DNA of 64,000 nt from Gemmatimonadaceae bacterium (GCA_036496605.1 DASXKV010000002.1:43692-107691), one strand, 5' to 3'. Shown: positions 8,161 to 19,845, counted from the stretch's first letter. Notes: generated from the letters alone by a model not told the origin. Translations and numbers: made by a program.

Positions 8161-9557
8161 CTCCGCTGAGTGAGAAGTGATTCTTCGATGCGCTCGAGCG
8201 CGCCGCCCACAGCTTCGAAATCTCGTTTGCCAAGGGGGTCGGAGAGCGCGCGGCGAATGAGGGCCACCTCGTCGGCGAGCCCCGGCACCTTCGCGGCCTC
8301 CTCGAGAAAACGCGCGTCGCCCTCGGTTGCCGTTAGGCGCGCGTCGCCGCGAACACTGCGCTCGACGCGCCGACGCACGCCTCGCAAGAGACGTGAGGTC
8401 GCCGTCCGCGTGGCACCAACCCGGCTGTACGCTTGCGCCAGGGCTGTCACGTGCTCCAGGGGCGACCGGCGCTCGATGCGTTCCACGTTACGCGCCGGCA
8501 GCGTTCGCGGACCGAGAGCGAGAAGGAGTACCAATCCGCCAAGCAACGCCTGGAGAAGCATGTGTCCCGAGGCAGCCCGGGAGAGATAGCCAAAGATCGC
8601 GCGCACGGTGCCGGGATGCGCGCCGAAACCCTGATGATACTCATCGAACACGAGCGAATCGCGATGTGGTAGGCCCGCCGCGACGTACTCGAGCATGCGT
8701 ACAGCAACCACGTCGATACCCCATCGACACACGCGCAGAACGTCGTTGCGCAGCAGATCGGGATCGGAGATCACGACGACTCGGCCGCGTCCTTCGGGGT
8801 ATCCCGCGGCGGCCACGGAGGAAGTCTTCGACGTCGAGTCACTCCGCCGCCCTTCCGGAGCCGAGCGGGCGAAGATGACCGTGCGGGGCGGCCGCGGACC
8901 ACTCCACGCCAACCGATAGAGCCGCACCGTCTGGTCCGGCCACAGAGCGAGTGCTCCGCCGTTAGGCGCTGTGTTCGAACACGCGTCGCTCGTGGACGGC
9001 TCCTCGTCGTCGGCCTTCCTGCTGTCGCTTGCCGAGTGAGCGTACCGCCGCGCCCTCAACGTGTCCGTCGCGGTGTTGCCGTCTGGTGCCTCGGCCGTTC
9101 CGGCGTCGGTCGGTTCGTAGATGCCTCCGGATAGGCCAAGTTTCAGATGCAAGGAATCGTCGAGCGCGGAGTGACCACTCATGACGTAGAGCAGGCCCGC
9201 ACCGGCGCGAACACGCTCGAGTAGATGGTGCGCTTCGAGTGCACCCAGGGGCTGTGCGGGATCGAGAACGGCAACGACGGTGCCCGGACCGGCCTCTACC
9301 ATACCGTCGGTCGTCCACCGCACGACATGCCAGCCCAGTCGGGAGCCAAGCTCGTAGAGCAGCCGCGCGCCCTGTGCCTCCGCCGAATAGGTAGTTAGGC
9401 GGGAATCGCCGCCGCGGCCGGTGACCATCTCTGGTGTGAGCAACGCCGCGACGACGATTAGCGTCAGGACCGCGGCGAGCGCGATCCATCGACGTCTGCG
9501 GCGCTGCCGCAGTGACTGCCCGGCGGCGTTGACGTTAGGCACGATGGGCGGCGTCAC
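8157..9557 (-). CDS. DUF4350 membrane protein of the MoxR operon
   Basis: A 466-residue protein with one membrane helix near residues 26-46 and another around 335-355, the layout of DUF4350. Between them is a soluble glutamine-amidotransferase-like fold (RLLYELGSRLGWHVVRW, AGLLYVMSG, VVVISDPDLLRNDVL, DSLVFDEYHQGFG). It starts at GTG overlapping the DUF4129 stop (GTGA) and overlaps moxR by 4 bases, so the three are tightly coupled. Four GTTAGGC-type heptamers fall in this one gene (at 8332, 8961, 9394 and 9534). The molecular function of the family is not known. Confidence 0.8.
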   Translation of the reverse strand: MTPPIVPNVNAAGQSLRQRRRRRWIALAAVLTLIVVAALLTPEMVTGRGGDSRLTTYSAEAQGARLLYELGSRLGWHVVRWTTDGMVEAGPGTVVAVLDPAQPLGALEAHHLLERVRAGAGLLYVMSGHSALDDSLHLKLGLSGGIYEPTDAGTAEAPDGNTATDTLRARRYAHSASDSRKADDEEPSTSDACSNTAPNGGALALWPDQTVRLYRLAWSGPRPPRTVIFARSAPEGRRSDSTSKTSSVAAAGYPEGRGRVVVISDPDLLRNDVLRVCRWGIDVVAVRMLEYVAAGLPHRDSLVFDEYHQGFGAHPGTVRAIFGYLSRAASGHMLLQALLGGLVLLLALGPRTLPARNVERIERRSPLEHVTALAQAYSRVGATRTATSRLLRGVRRRVERSVRGDARLTATEGDARFLEEAAKVPGLADEVALIRRALSDPLGKRDFEAVGGALERIEESLLTQRR

Positions 9558-10189
9558 GCGGCGCGCTCGGTATCGCGCAGGCTCAGGACCGCCCGCGCTT
9601 CATCGAGGAGTGCGGCATACTCCGCGGCGTCGCACGTTCCCGTGCCGTAAATGATGCGATCATAGCGGCGACCGAACTGCCGGAAGGGCGCGTGAGCGCC
9701 GGCGCCGCGACGTCGCAGCTCACGCGCATAATCTCCGCTCGTCTTCGAATCGTGCAGCCGCACGAGTCCCTTCACGGCGAGCATCGAGGTCGTGGCGCGG
9801 TACAGGGCATGCGCGGCCTCGGTGAATTGGCCCGTCGCGGCCAAATCTTCCGCCGAGCGCCAGGGATCGGACGCCGTCGTCGCGCGCCCGCGAGCGGGCA
9901 TCGATGTGCCGTCAGGAGTGGCGCGCAGTCGCGCGGCGTACAGGACGCGCGCCACAACAAGGATCACGACGACCGCCACGGCGATCGTCGCGATGAATCT
10001 GCCGTGCGGAATGCCGCCGAACCCGCCGAAGAGTCTCGAGAACGTATCGCCGATCCACTGGAGCATGCGGTCGAACAGCGATCGTGTGAGTTGGCGACGA
10101 TACGGGGCTTGCTTCACGATCGCAGCCACGGTGTCGTGAATCGCCGCGCGAGGCCACACCGTCGCGAAGGGCACCTGTGGCGCGATCAT
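9554..10189 (-). CDS. DUF4129 domain membrane protein
   Basis: A 211-residue protein with an N-terminal periplasmic segment, one membrane helix at about residues 68-88 (FIATIAVAVVVILVVARVLY) and a cytoplasmic C-terminal domain. The C-terminal domain carries the DUF4129 pattern: an alpha-helical region with DSKTSGDYARELRRR and the ending RQFGRRYDRIIYG. In other genomes this domain is fused to transglutaminase proteins or stands alone beside DUF4350 and MoxR, as here. It sits 25 bases after the GDPD-membrane-like gene and is coupled to DUF4350. Function unknown. Confidence 0.75.
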   Translation of the reverse strand: MIAPQVPFATVWPRAAIHDTVAAIVKQAPYRRQLTRSLFDRMLQWIGDTFSRLFGGFGGIPHGRFIATIAVAVVVILVVARVLYAARLRATPDGTSMPARGRATTASDPWRSAEDLAATGQFTEAAHALYRATTSMLAVKGLVRLHDSKTSGDYARELRRRGAGAHAPFRQFGRRYDRIIYGTGTCDAAEYAALLDEARAVLSLRDTERAA

Positions 10190-10214
10190 CGAAGCGACGC
10201 GCTCCCTCGCTGCC

Positions 10215-11042
10215 TCAGGTGGGACTCGTGGCCGACGGCGCTCCCAGTGCGCCGGTCATGACCTCGATGTCGAACCCCTCCGCACGGATTCGCGCGTCGT
10301 AGTAGAGGATCATCTGCGTGATGCCCACGAGCGGATAAGCCACAACGGTGTAAACCGTTTGCAGAACGACGCTCACCGTGGTGCTGCCGACGATCCCCGC
10401 GATCACCGTTACGGCAGACGAGAGCATCACGAAAATCACGAAGATCAGCGTGAGCGTGAGCAGGATATGCCCTTTGCGATTCTTCGAGAGCACCCCTGAC
10501 CGCGCAAATGCCTCGACGACGCCCCGGTTTTCGAGAACGATCAACTGATAGATGGCAAAGAAGCGGGCCAACGCGTAGAAAATCCACACCATCGCGATCA
10601 CGACGCCGAGGAAAATCAGCAAACCGTTGTTCAGTCGGAGGCCGATGATCGCGGGTAGGAATCCGAGCACAAAAACGAGACCATACAAGAACGCTGCCCC
10701 GATCAGGCGAGGGACCAGCTTCACGACGTCGCGAATCACCTCAGCGAGCCCCGTGGGCCGTTCGAGATACACGTCCGACGAGAAACGACTCAACACCGCG
10801 GACATCAGCGAATATGCAAAAATGCTGACGATCACGACGACGATTGACCCGCTCACCGTCGCATTGAACGCGGCGGCGGAGCCGAGCGTCATGCCGCGCA
10901 TGAAAATCAGTTGGGCGACGACGAGCGGGGCATAGGCGATGCCGGCAACGAGCACGTACTCGAGTGCGTCGCGCTTGTACAACTGAAACGCTGCATCGAC
11001 GATCTCGGTGACTGACCGTGCGCGGAGTCGAAGGTCGGACAT
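10215..11042 (-). CDS. Multi-pass membrane protein, GDPD membrane-domain-like
   Basis: A 275-residue protein with about six hydrophobic helices. It opens SDLRLRARSVTEIVDAAFQLYKRD, typical of the glycerophosphodiester phosphodiesterase membrane-anchor superfamily, in which a conserved ExxDxxFxLY motif precedes the first helix. No catalytic domain is attached. As first gene of the minus-strand set leading into DUF4129-DUF4350-MoxR-DUF58 it is probably part of that membrane system. A 90-base gap separates it from the glmS stop. The call rests on the N-terminal motif and topology only. Confidence 0.6.
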   Translation of the reverse strand: MSDLRLRARSVTEIVDAAFQLYKRDALEYVLVAGIAYAPLVVAQLIFMRGMTLGSAAAFNATVSGSIVVVIVSIFAYSLMSAVLSRFSSDVYLERPTGLAEVIRDVVKLVPRLIGAAFLYGLVFVLGFLPAIIGLRLNNGLLIFLGVVIAMVWIFYALARFFAIYQLIVLENRGVVEAFARSGVLSKNRKGHILLTLTLIFVIFVMLSSAVTVIAGIVGSTTVSVVLQTVYTVVAYPLVGITQMILYYDARIRAEGFDIEVMTGALGAPSATSPT

Positions 11043-11132
11043 GGGCGGCGGAGGAGGAAGTCCAGCGTGCGCGACGGGGTGGCCTGAAAATGACGCAGAC
11101 CACCCGGCTGGGCTAGGCGTCTCCCCAGACTT

Positions 11133-12962
<1,830 letters not shown>

Positions 12963-13025
12963 GGAACAAAACTCCTCATGAGAACGATGAACTCTTTTCG
13001 AGGCTCGGGTCTGGACCCTAGGCCC

Positions 13026-14399
13026 TCACTTCAACTTCTCCAACGGCTCTCTCGCCCGCGACACCAGCTCATTCGCCTCCCGTGCCGTCGGCGCCTCGGC
13101 AATCACCCGCACGATCGGTTCGGTTCCGGACGGTCGCACATGCAGCCATCGATCCGACCATCCCAGCCGCAGCCCGTCTTGCGTATCGGCACTCGCATCC
13201 GAAAAGGCTTGACGTAACGCCGCATAAACGGAATCGAGACTCGCCGCCGGCCGATCCAGTTTGTCTTTGACGATCACGTACCGCGGCAGGTCCCCCACTA
13301 TTGACGACAACGACCTGTTCTCTTCGTGCATGAGTTGCAGCGTCAACGCAGCACCGACTGGTGCGTCGCGACCCAGATGCACTTCTCGCAAAATCACCCC
13401 CCCATTCCCCTCGCCACCGATCGGAGCACCCTCGTCGCGCATGCGAATCGCGACGTTGATTTCGCCCACTGGAGCTCGCACGACTTCGGCTCCCGCCGTG
13501 CTCGCCGCGTCGTCTACTACCCGGCTCGTCGAGAGATTGGTGACTACCCTGCCGTGTCTGTGCCGGAGCACGACCCGCGCGGCGAGCGCGAGCGTGTAAT
13601 CCTCACCCACCGCCCGCCCCAAGTCCGAAACGAGGGCTAGCCGATCGACATCCGGATCGACCGCAAACCCTACCGCGGCACCGCTCTCGAGCACGACCCG
13701 TTCCAGTTCACCGAGGTTCTCCGCGACTGGCTCAGGAGGACGCGGGAACCGTCCATCGGGCTCCAAATTGATCGCCGTGACCTCACATCCCAGCCGCTCG
13801 AGAAGAGCCGGCATGATGACCTTTCCGGCGCCGCGAACGCAGTCGAGCGCGACCTTGAAGCGCCTCGCGCGAATGCCCTGCACGTCGAGATAGGGAATCG
13901 AAAGGACACGGTCGAGGTGTCGCTCGGCCGCACGCTCGTCGAGTGTCACCTGCCCGAGGTGATCCCAGGTCGCGCGTGGAATGCCGCTCTCCACCAGCGC
14001 CCGCATCTCGGCTCCCTCGTGCGCCTCCAGGAAAAGTCCTGACGATCCGATGAACTTGAGCGCGTTCCACTCGATCGGGTTATGGCTGGCCGAAATCATT
14101 AGGCCGCCGGACGCGTGCAGGTCTTCGACGGCGAGCTGACACGTCGGGGTGGTCGTAAGGCCGATATCGATCACGCCACAGCCCACCGACTGTAGCGCCC
14201 CGACGGCCACACGATGGAACATCGGCCCGGAGACGCGGCTGTCGCGTCCCACGACGATCCGGCCATCCGCCTTCGGCCGACGAGCCGACCACGCTCCGAA
14301 ACCTGCCGCAAAGCGCGCGATGACTTCGGGCGTCAGCGCCTCGCCGACGCGACCCCGAATTCCCGACACGCTGACCATCAAACCGTCGTTATCCGACAT
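13026..14399 (-). CDS. glmM: Phosphoglucosamine mutase (alpha-D-phosphohexomutase family)
   Basis: A 457-residue phosphohexomutase. The catalytic phosphoserine loop is SASHNPIEWNALK, the metal loop is DPDVDRLALV, the sugar-specificity loop is GGEGNGGVI and the phosphate-binding loop is RPSGTEPIVRV. The SASHNP-EWN form is closer to the archaeal-type GlmM branch than to the E. coli TASHNP form. Placement directly upstream of glmS supports conversion of glucosamine-6-P to glucosamine-1-P, although activity on mannose or glucose phosphates cannot be excluded. The DNA just after the stop contains one of the CCCTAG-rich intergenic repeats. Confidence 0.88.
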   Translation of the reverse strand: MSDNDGLMVSVSGIRGRVGEALTPEVIARFAAGFGAWSARRPKADGRIVVGRDSRVSGPMFHRVAVGALQSVGCGVIDIGLTTTPTCQLAVEDLHASGGLMISASHNPIEWNALKFIGSSGLFLEAHEGAEMRALVESGIPRATWDHLGQVTLDERAAERHLDRVLSIPYLDVQGIRARRFKVALDCVRGAGKVIMPALLERLGCEVTAINLEPDGRFPRPPEPVAENLGELERVVLESGAAVGFAVDPDVDRLALVSDLGRAVGEDYTLALAARVVLRHRHGRVVTNLSTSRVVDDAASTAGAEVVRAPVGEINVAIRMRDEGAPIGGEGNGGVILREVHLGRDAPVGAALTLQLMHEENRSLSSIVGDLPRYVIVKDKLDRPAASLDSVYAALRQAFSDASADTQDGLRLGWSDRWLHVRPSGTEPIVRVIAEAPTAREANELVSRAREPLEKLK

Positions 14400-14529
14400 G
14401 CGAGAGTGCGTCCGTGGTCCGAATGTCTCCTAAACAACGGAGCGCGCGCGCAAAGCGCCGAGCAGGAAAGTAACGCTGGGTCGGCATTGTGCGTCGATTG
14501 CCAGAGTCTTCACGCACCTCTCCCAACGG

Positions 14530-16302
14530 ATGACCGCCTCGCTCTCACCGTCCTCGAGCACCACTTCCTCGCTGCGCGCCGCGACCGGAGTGCCGTTTCG
14601 GATCAAGATGGCCGGGATCAGCGCGGCGGCGGTGATTGTCACGCTCGCGGTCGTTCTCATTCCGGTCTACGTGCTCAGCAAAGACTTGCTGACACAGGTT
14701 CTCGGCGAGCAGGTGAGCGCAGTCACGCGCAGTACCAGCGTTGCCTTGTCGGGCGACTCACTCGACCGGATCGCCGAGCACGGCGGTCAGAACACCAACG
14801 CGTATCGCCTCACCCGCACGATGCTCCAACGCATGTGGCTCGCGAACGGCGGGAGCCTCACCGACCTCGTGAACGGCGTCGCAATCGTCCGCGTCGACAC
14901 CGCGCGCCGCTTCCGCTATCTCGTGCACTCCACGTGGCAGCCGGGCCAGGCGCAGTTCATCGCGACTTGGCAACCACCTTCCGGCCTGCTCGACAGCTTG
15001 CGCGCGGGCCGCGGCGGTGTGACCGAGATCTACGACGCCGGCGGCACCAAGGTACTGACCGCGGCCGCGCCGGTGCGTCGAGCCGACGGCACGTTGGCCG
15101 GCTTCGTCATCACGACACTCGGCGCCTCGGCGCTCTTCTTCAACGTGTCGCGACAGCTCCAGAGCTACATCGCTTTTCCACTTGTCGCATTCGCCATCGC
15201 CGTCATCTTCGCGTACTGGGGCGCCGCACGCCTAACGGGTGGCATCATCGCCATCGCCGAGCATGCGGACGCCGTCGCGTCGGGCACTCTTCGGCACGAT
15301 CTCGAGTTCTCGTCAGGCGACGAGGTCGGCGCGCTCGCCGACTCCTTCCGTCGCATGAGCACCAGCCTGCGCGCGCTGCTGCTGGAGATCGAGACCGGCG
15401 CCTCCGAGGTCGCCGCGACCGCGGAGCAGCTCGCCGCCGGCGCACAGCAGATGACGGCATCGACCGACCAGGTTGCCGGTGCCGCGCACTCCATTGCCCA
15501 ATCGGCGACGGTGCAGACGAAGGGAATCAACACCGCCGTCGATGCGTCGACACGCGTCGCCGATCGCGCGTTCGCGGTCGCCGGTCACGCGCGCAGCGCG
15601 CAGTCCGCCGCGGATGTCGTCGCCCGCTCGGCCCGGCGCGGCGTCTCTGCGGCCGAGCAGGCGCTCGAGAGCATGAGTGCGATTGCTCGCGTGACAAAGG
15701 ACGCCGTCCCCGCCGTCAACGAGCTCGGTGAGAAATCGCAGCGCATCGGTAAGATCACGGACGCGATTGGCGCCATCGCGCGTCAGACGAACCTGCTCGC
15801 ACTCAATGCAGCCATCGAAGCGTCGCGCGCGGGCGAACACGGCAAAGGGTTCGCCGTCGTCGCCGACGAAGTGCGCAAGCTCGCCGGGGAGAGCGCACGC
15901 GCTCTGGACACGATTCGCAAACTCGCAACCGAGATCAGAAACGCCGCCATCCGCACCGAGGAGCACATCGGTCAGGTGAGTGACCGCGTCGCCGAGGGCG
16001 AATCGGTCATCCGCGCGTCATCGGTGGCCCTCGGGCAGATCTCACGTGAGATCGAAGCCAGCCGGAGCGCGGTCGATCTCATCGTTGCTTCGGCCGACGC
16101 GCAGCGCGAAGAGGCTGCCGCATTGGCAAAGGAGATCGAGAGCATCGCCGTGGTCGCCGAGCAGAATGCCGCCACGTCGCAGGAGGTGAGCGCCGTCGTC
16201 CAACAACAGACGGCGTCGATGACGGCCGTGGCCTCGTCGAGCCAGCACCTCGCCGCGATCGCCGAGCGCCTCAAGGGCTCGATGACCCAATTCAATCTCT
16301 GA
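14530..16302 (+). CDS. Methyl-accepting chemotaxis protein
   Basis: A 590-residue chemoreceptor. An N-terminal helix at about 28-50 ([19 protein letters not shown]) starts a periplasmic sensor of about 160 residues with a double-Cache-like feel. A second helix lies near 215-240, then a HAMP segment ([30 protein letters not shown]) and the signalling coiled coil. The hairpin tip is canonical: [20 protein letters not shown] followed by [15 protein letters not shown]. No other chemotaxis genes are in the window, so it is an orphan receptor. A lipoprotein gene follows after 11 bases and may be its accessory. The ligand is unknown. Confidence 0.93.
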   Translation: MTASLSPSSSTTSSLRAATGVPFRIKMAGISAAAVIVTLAVVLIPVYVLSKDLLTQVLGEQVSAVTRSTSVALSGDSLDRIAEHGGQNTNAYRLTRTMLQRMWLANGGSLTDLVNGVAIVRVDTARRFRYLVHSTWQPGQAQFIATWQPPSGLLDSLRAGRGGVTEIYDAGGTKVLTAAAPVRRADGTLAGFVITTLGASALFFNVSRQLQSYIAFPLVAFAIAVIFAYWGAARLTGGIIAIAEHADAVASGTLRHDLEFSSGDEVGALADSFRRMSTSLRALLLEIETGASEVAATAEQLAAGAQQMTASTDQVAGAAHSIAQSATVQTKGINTAVDASTRVADRAFAVAGHARSAQSAADVVARSARRGVSAAEQALESMSAIARVTKDAVPAVNELGEKSQRIGKITDAIGAIARQTNLLALNAAIEASRAGEHGKGFAVVADEVRKLAGESARALDTIRKLATEIRNAAIRTEEHIGQVSDRVAEGESVIRASSVALGQISREIEASRSAVDLIVASADAQREEAAALAKEIESIAVVAEQNAATSQEVSAVVQQQTASMTAVASSSQHLAAIAERLKGSMTQFNL

Positions 16303-16313
16303 TTGGGAATTCC

Positions 16314-17312
16314 GTGAGTCGTTATGCAGTCCGCGTCGGCGTCCTGGTGTTCGCCGCACTTTCTGCCGGTTGCGACGACGCGTCGAACCTCGCCGATCAT
16401 ATCGCTGGCCACCGTGCGTCTCCGTTCGCGCTCTTCGGTCGCGACGACATGCGCGCGGGATTGCGTTTTGACGTGCTCCGCCACGCCGCCAAGAAGGAGT
16501 CCACGAAGCAGTACGAATGCGTTGGGCTCTGGGCGAGAGCGCAGCGCTGTTCCGTGCCGATCGAATCCGGCATGCTCTCGGCGGTCGTGGACAGCACCGG
16601 ACACGTCATCCGGCTCCTGGCGTTCACGGACCCGATTCTTCGTAACGGACTCAATGTGCACGGTCAGCTGATCTATCGAGATGTCGTGCGCGACACACGC
16701 GCCGCGTGGGATTCAGTAGGCTCGTCGCACGTCGACGACAGCGATCCTGCGGCGCCGCAGATGCGCTGGCTCGATCGAAGCAGCCGATGGGGTAGCTCAT
16801 TGTGGTACTCGCGCGCGCATCGGGCAGACGTGCCCCGCTCGTCAGGCCTCACGCTCACGACGGAGATGGCGATGACGCTGCCCGAGAGCATCGGCGTCAC
16901 CGACCTGCCGGCCTATGCGGTGTTCGTCCAGCGCCAGCCGACGCCGCCTGGGGTGCCAGAAGCGACAGCGACCGCGCGCAGAGACAGCACGCCCCTACGA
17001 CCGCCGATTCCCGACGAGATCCTAACGATGCTGCGTTCGGATCTTCGTGCCGTGGCGATCGCCGAGGAGGAAGCTGTCCATCAGACGGGGCGCTACGTAA
17101 CGCGTCTCGACAGCTTGCACATCACGCGCACCGCCGGCGTCACGCTCGAGTTGCTGCGCTCGACGCCCGATGGCTGGAGCGCCGTTGCCAGCCACCCCGG
17201 TCTCCCGGGACTGACCTGCGTCCTGTTCGCCGGCAATGTCGACAACCCGCCGTCGACGCAGAAGGAACGTCGTCGCGCCCCCACCGGCGAAATCGCATGC
17301 GACAGACCGTGA
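16314..17312 (+). CDS. Predicted lipoprotein of unknown function
   Basis: A 332-residue protein starting at GTG. The N-terminal signal ends in the lipobox LSAGC (Cys near residue 20), predicting a lipid-anchored periplasmic protein. The mature part contains a Cys pair (YECVGLWARAQRCSVP) that may form a disulphide, a further Cys near the C-terminus and a Pro/Arg-rich linker around residue 215. I do not recognise a family. It lies 11 bases downstream of the chemoreceptor gene and is likely cotranscribed, so a role as ligand-binding or envelope-sensing accessory is possible but unproven. Confidence 0.7.
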   Translation: MSRYAVRVGVLVFAALSAGCDDASNLADHIAGHRASPFALFGRDDMRAGLRFDVLRHAAKKESTKQYECVGLWARAQRCSVPIESGMLSAVVDSTGHVIRLLAFTDPILRNGLNVHGQLIYRDVVRDTRAAWDSVGSSHVDDSDPAAPQMRWLDRSSRWGSSLWYSRAHRADVPRSSGLTLTTEMAMTLPESIGVTDLPAYAVFVQRQPTPPGVPEATATARRDSTPLRPPIPDEILTMLRSDLRAVAIAEEEAVHQTGRYVTRLDSLHITRTAGVTLELLRSTPDGWSAVASHPGLPGLTCVLFAGNVDNPPSTQKERRRAPTGEIACDRP

Positions 17313-17361
17313 TTTAGAGAGGGAGTTCGAGCGGCGTCGTCGACAGTTCGCGTCCGTCGCA

Positions 17362-18462
17362 TCAGACAAGAGCGATTTTCGCTCCACCTGTAACCGCGGC
17401 GAACTGTCCGGTATTCCGCGGCAACAGAACGAGATCACCGCTGCGCACCGCCTGTTCGACCGCCGTAACGACTTGCTCGTCGAACTGTGTGCCCGCGTTG
17501 TGTCGCAGCTCCGCCAGCGCTTCCTCCAGCGACAACTCGTTCCCGCGATAGGGTCGACCGCTCGTCATCGCATCGATCGCGTCCGCGACGGCAACGATGC
17601 GCGCCTCGAGAGGAATCGCGTCGCCCGAGAGCCCATCGGGCACGCCCCGACCATCCATTCGCTCGTGATGCGAGCGAACGATGTTGAGCGCAATCGGCGC
17701 GTCGCCTAACAGCGGGGCGAGAATTCGCCAGCCGACGAGCGGGTGAATCATGATGTGCTCGTACTCCTTGTCGGTGAGCTTCTCGGTCTTGTTCAACACC
17801 GCTTCGCGCACGCCGATCTTCCCGATGTCGTGCACGTGACCGCCGAGCTCGATCTGCCGCACCACTTCGTCGTCGAGCTGGAGCGTTCGCGCGAGGATCG
17901 ATGAGTATTGACTAACGCGGACCGAATGACCGCGCGTGTACGGATCTTTGAGCTCGAGCGCCTCCGCCAACGCCTGTACGCCCGCGAGGAACATCTGCTC
18001 GAGGCGGCTCGCCTGCGCTTCGACGCGAACCCTCAGCCGTTCCTGGAAATGACGATTTTCGAGAATTAATCGCCGTCGATCCATGGCTTGCGAGACGCGC
18101 GCGCGTACTTCCTCGAGATGAAAAGGCTTTGTCAGGTAGTCCATCGCGCCTCCCGACAAGCAGTTGACGGCTGCTTGCACGTCGGGGACCGCGGTGATCA
18201 TCACGATCGCAACGTCTGCATGAAGGTTGCGCACGTGGCGCAGAAGCTCCATGCCATCCATCCCCGGCATGCGCAGATCCGTGAGCATGAGCGAGAATGG
18301 GTAGCGACGCAGTTGCTCGAGTGCTTCATGTCCGTTCGCCGCCTCAACGCACCGAAAGCCGTCTCTGCGCATGATGTGCATCAAAACCTGACGCAACCGC
18401 TCTTCGTCATCGACGATGAGACAGTACGGCGCATTGATGACGGCCGCGGCGGCGGCGCTCAT
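17362..18462 (-). CDS. Response regulator with HD-GYP phosphodiesterase domain
   Basis: A 366-residue protein. The receiver domain (1-125) has the acidic pair IVDDEE, phospho-acceptor Asp in LTDLRMPGMDG and the Lys of TKPF. A coiled linker leads to an HD-GYP domain: HD at HVHDIGKIGV, then RSHHERMDGRGVPDGL and ADAIDAMTSGRPYR. The GYP triplet itself reads G-V-P, a tolerated variant. The family hydrolyses cyclic-di-GMP (some members cGAMP), linking phosphorylation to second-messenger turnover. No partner kinase is adjacent. A TTA-GGC heptamer site lies in the HD-GYP part. Confidence 0.92.
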   Translation of the reverse strand: MSAAAAAVINAPYCLIVDDEERLRQVLMHIMRRDGFRCVEAANGHEALEQLRRYPFSLMLTDLRMPGMDGMELLRHVRNLHADVAIVMITAVPDVQAAVNCLSGGAMDYLTKPFHLEEVRARVSQAMDRRRLILENRHFQERLRVRVEAQASRLEQMFLAGVQALAEALELKDPYTRGHSVRVSQYSSILARTLQLDDEVVRQIELGGHVHDIGKIGVREAVLNKTEKLTDKEYEHIMIHPLVGWRILAPLLGDAPIALNIVRSHHERMDGRGVPDGLSGDAIPLEARIVAVADAIDAMTSGRPYRGNELSLEEALAELRHNAGTQFDEQVVTAVEQAVRSGDLVLLPRNTGQFAAVTGGAKIALV

Positions 18463-18524
18463 GGCTCGTCCGTTGCCGTCGCCGGGACTATCTTCAGAGC
18501 GACATTCAGCAAACGAGCTTGCCC

Positions 18525-19739
18525 ATGACTCGCGTCTTCGACGAGGATCTCTCCCCCGGTTTCGGCACGCGCGCCATTCACGCTGGCCAGCGTCCGGAGC
18601 CGCTCGCGGGCGCGATCATGACGCCCGTCTACCTCACGTCGACGTACGTGCAGGACGCGTTGGGCGAGCATAAAGGCTATGAGTACGCCCGCGGGAAGAA
18701 CCCGACGCGGGAGGCATTCGAGCGCAACGTCGCTTCTCTCGAGGGCGGCCGGCACGGCTTCGCATTCGCCAGCGGCATGGGCTGTCTCGATTCGATCATG
18801 AAGCTGTTCCGTTCCGGCGACCACATCATCTGCGCTGAGAACGTATATGGCGGGACGTTCCGTCTTTTTGATCGCGTACTTCAGCACTTTGGGCTTGCCT
18901 TCAGCTACGTGGACACCCGCGATGCTCAGCGCGTCGCCGATGCGGTACGACCGAACACGCGAGCGATTCTCGTCGAGACTCCGACGAATCCGCTCATGCG
19001 CATTACAGATCTGACCGCCGTTGGTACGATCGCGCTGAAGGCTGGTGCACTACTCATCGTCGACAACACGTTTTCCTCGCCCTATTTCCAGCGCCCGTTC
19101 CAGTTCGGCGCTGACATCGTGTACCACTCGACGACCAAGTATTTGAATGGGCACAGCGACATGATCGGCGGAATCGCGATCGTCACCGACGATGAGCTCG
19201 CTGCCAAGTTCGAGTTCATTCAAAACGCGGCCGGCGCTGTTGCGGGTCCGTTCGACGCCTGGCTCGCACTTCGCGGCACGAAGACGCTGCATCTTCGCAT
19301 GCGGCAGCACGATGCCAATGGCCGGCGGATCGCGGACTGGCTCGTTGAGCAGATCGGCCCGGACAAGGTCTATTACGCCGGACTACCAAGCCATCCACAG
19401 CATGAGCTCGCGAAGCGACAGATGACGGGCTTTGGCGGGATGATCAGCATCGAGCTCGGCACGCGCGAGCGAGCGGCACACCTCCTCGGTCACGTGAAAG
19501 TGTTCTCTCTTGCGGAGTCGCTCGGCGGTGTCGAATCTCTGATCAGTCACCCCGCGTCGATGACCCACGCGTCGGTACCACCAGAGATGCGTGCGAAACT
19601 CGGTATCACCGATGGTCTCGTTCGTCTTTCTTGCGGTGTCGAAGATGTCGAAGATCTGCTGGCGGATCTGCAACACGGCTTCGAGGCTATCCCTAGAGCG
19701 AAGGGCGGTTCGAGCCGCGAGCAGGTCGCTGCCGATTGA
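18525..19739 (+). CDS. Cys/Met metabolism PLP enzyme (cystathionine gamma-synthase/lyase family)
   Basis: About 404 residues, start at the ATG giving MTRVFDEDL; a TTG lies 6 bases upstream. This is a fold-type I PLP enzyme: YEYARGKNPTREAFERN, ASGMGCLDSIM, ETPTNPLMRITD, VDNTFSSPYFQRP and the Schiff-base lysine in HSTTKYLNGHSD. The C-terminal SLGGVESLISHPASMTHAS is typical of cystathionine gamma-synthase and gamma-lyase. Sequence alone does not separate the synthase, lyase and O-acetylhomoserine sulfhydrylase activities, so no symbol is given. It is divergent from the HD-GYP gene and has no sulphur-pathway neighbours. Confidence 0.92.
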   Translation: MTRVFDEDLSPGFGTRAIHAGQRPEPLAGAIMTPVYLTSTYVQDALGEHKGYEYARGKNPTREAFERNVASLEGGRHGFAFASGMGCLDSIMKLFRSGDHIICAENVYGGTFRLFDRVLQHFGLAFSYVDTRDAQRVADAVRPNTRAILVETPTNPLMRITDLTAVGTIALKAGALLIVDNTFSSPYFQRPFQFGADIVYHSTTKYLNGHSDMIGGIAIVTDDELAAKFEFIQNAAGAVAGPFDAWLALRGTKTLHLRMRQHDANGRRIADWLVEQIGPDKVYYAGLPSHPQHELAKRQMTGFGGMISIELGTRERAAHLLGHVKVFSLAESLGGVESLISHPASMTHASVPPEMRAKLGITDGLVRLSCGVEDVEDLLADLQHGFEAIPRAKGGSSREQVAAD

Positions 19740-19759
19740 TTATGCGTAACTCTGGCTGT

Positions 19760-19843
19760 TCTGGGGCCGTAGGGGCTCTGTCTGGCACCTGGCACCCTAT
19801 CATCGAGCCCTGGCTCCTAGGCCCAAGCCCTTAGCCCCTTTTC
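19760..19843. repeat. Intergenic CCCTAG/AGCCC-rich hairpin-prone repeat
   Basis: The 106-base gap between the PLP enzyme and the M48 protease is filled by short GGGGC/TAGGGG and CCTAGG, AGCCC-TTAGCCCC units that can pair imperfectly around a loop of about 45 bases, ending in a run of T before the next gene. Similar CCCTAG-type sequence recurs near 13010, 48032 and 56592. It may act as a terminator or mRNA-stabilising element. It is not an IS and has no coding potential. Confidence 0.5.
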
Positions 19844-19845
19844 AC

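Noticed and set aside
14214..15731. 505-residue plus-strand frame overlapping glmM and the chemoreceptor
   Set aside because: It crosses a divergent intergenic region and two genes with certain motifs; Arg/His-rich translation.
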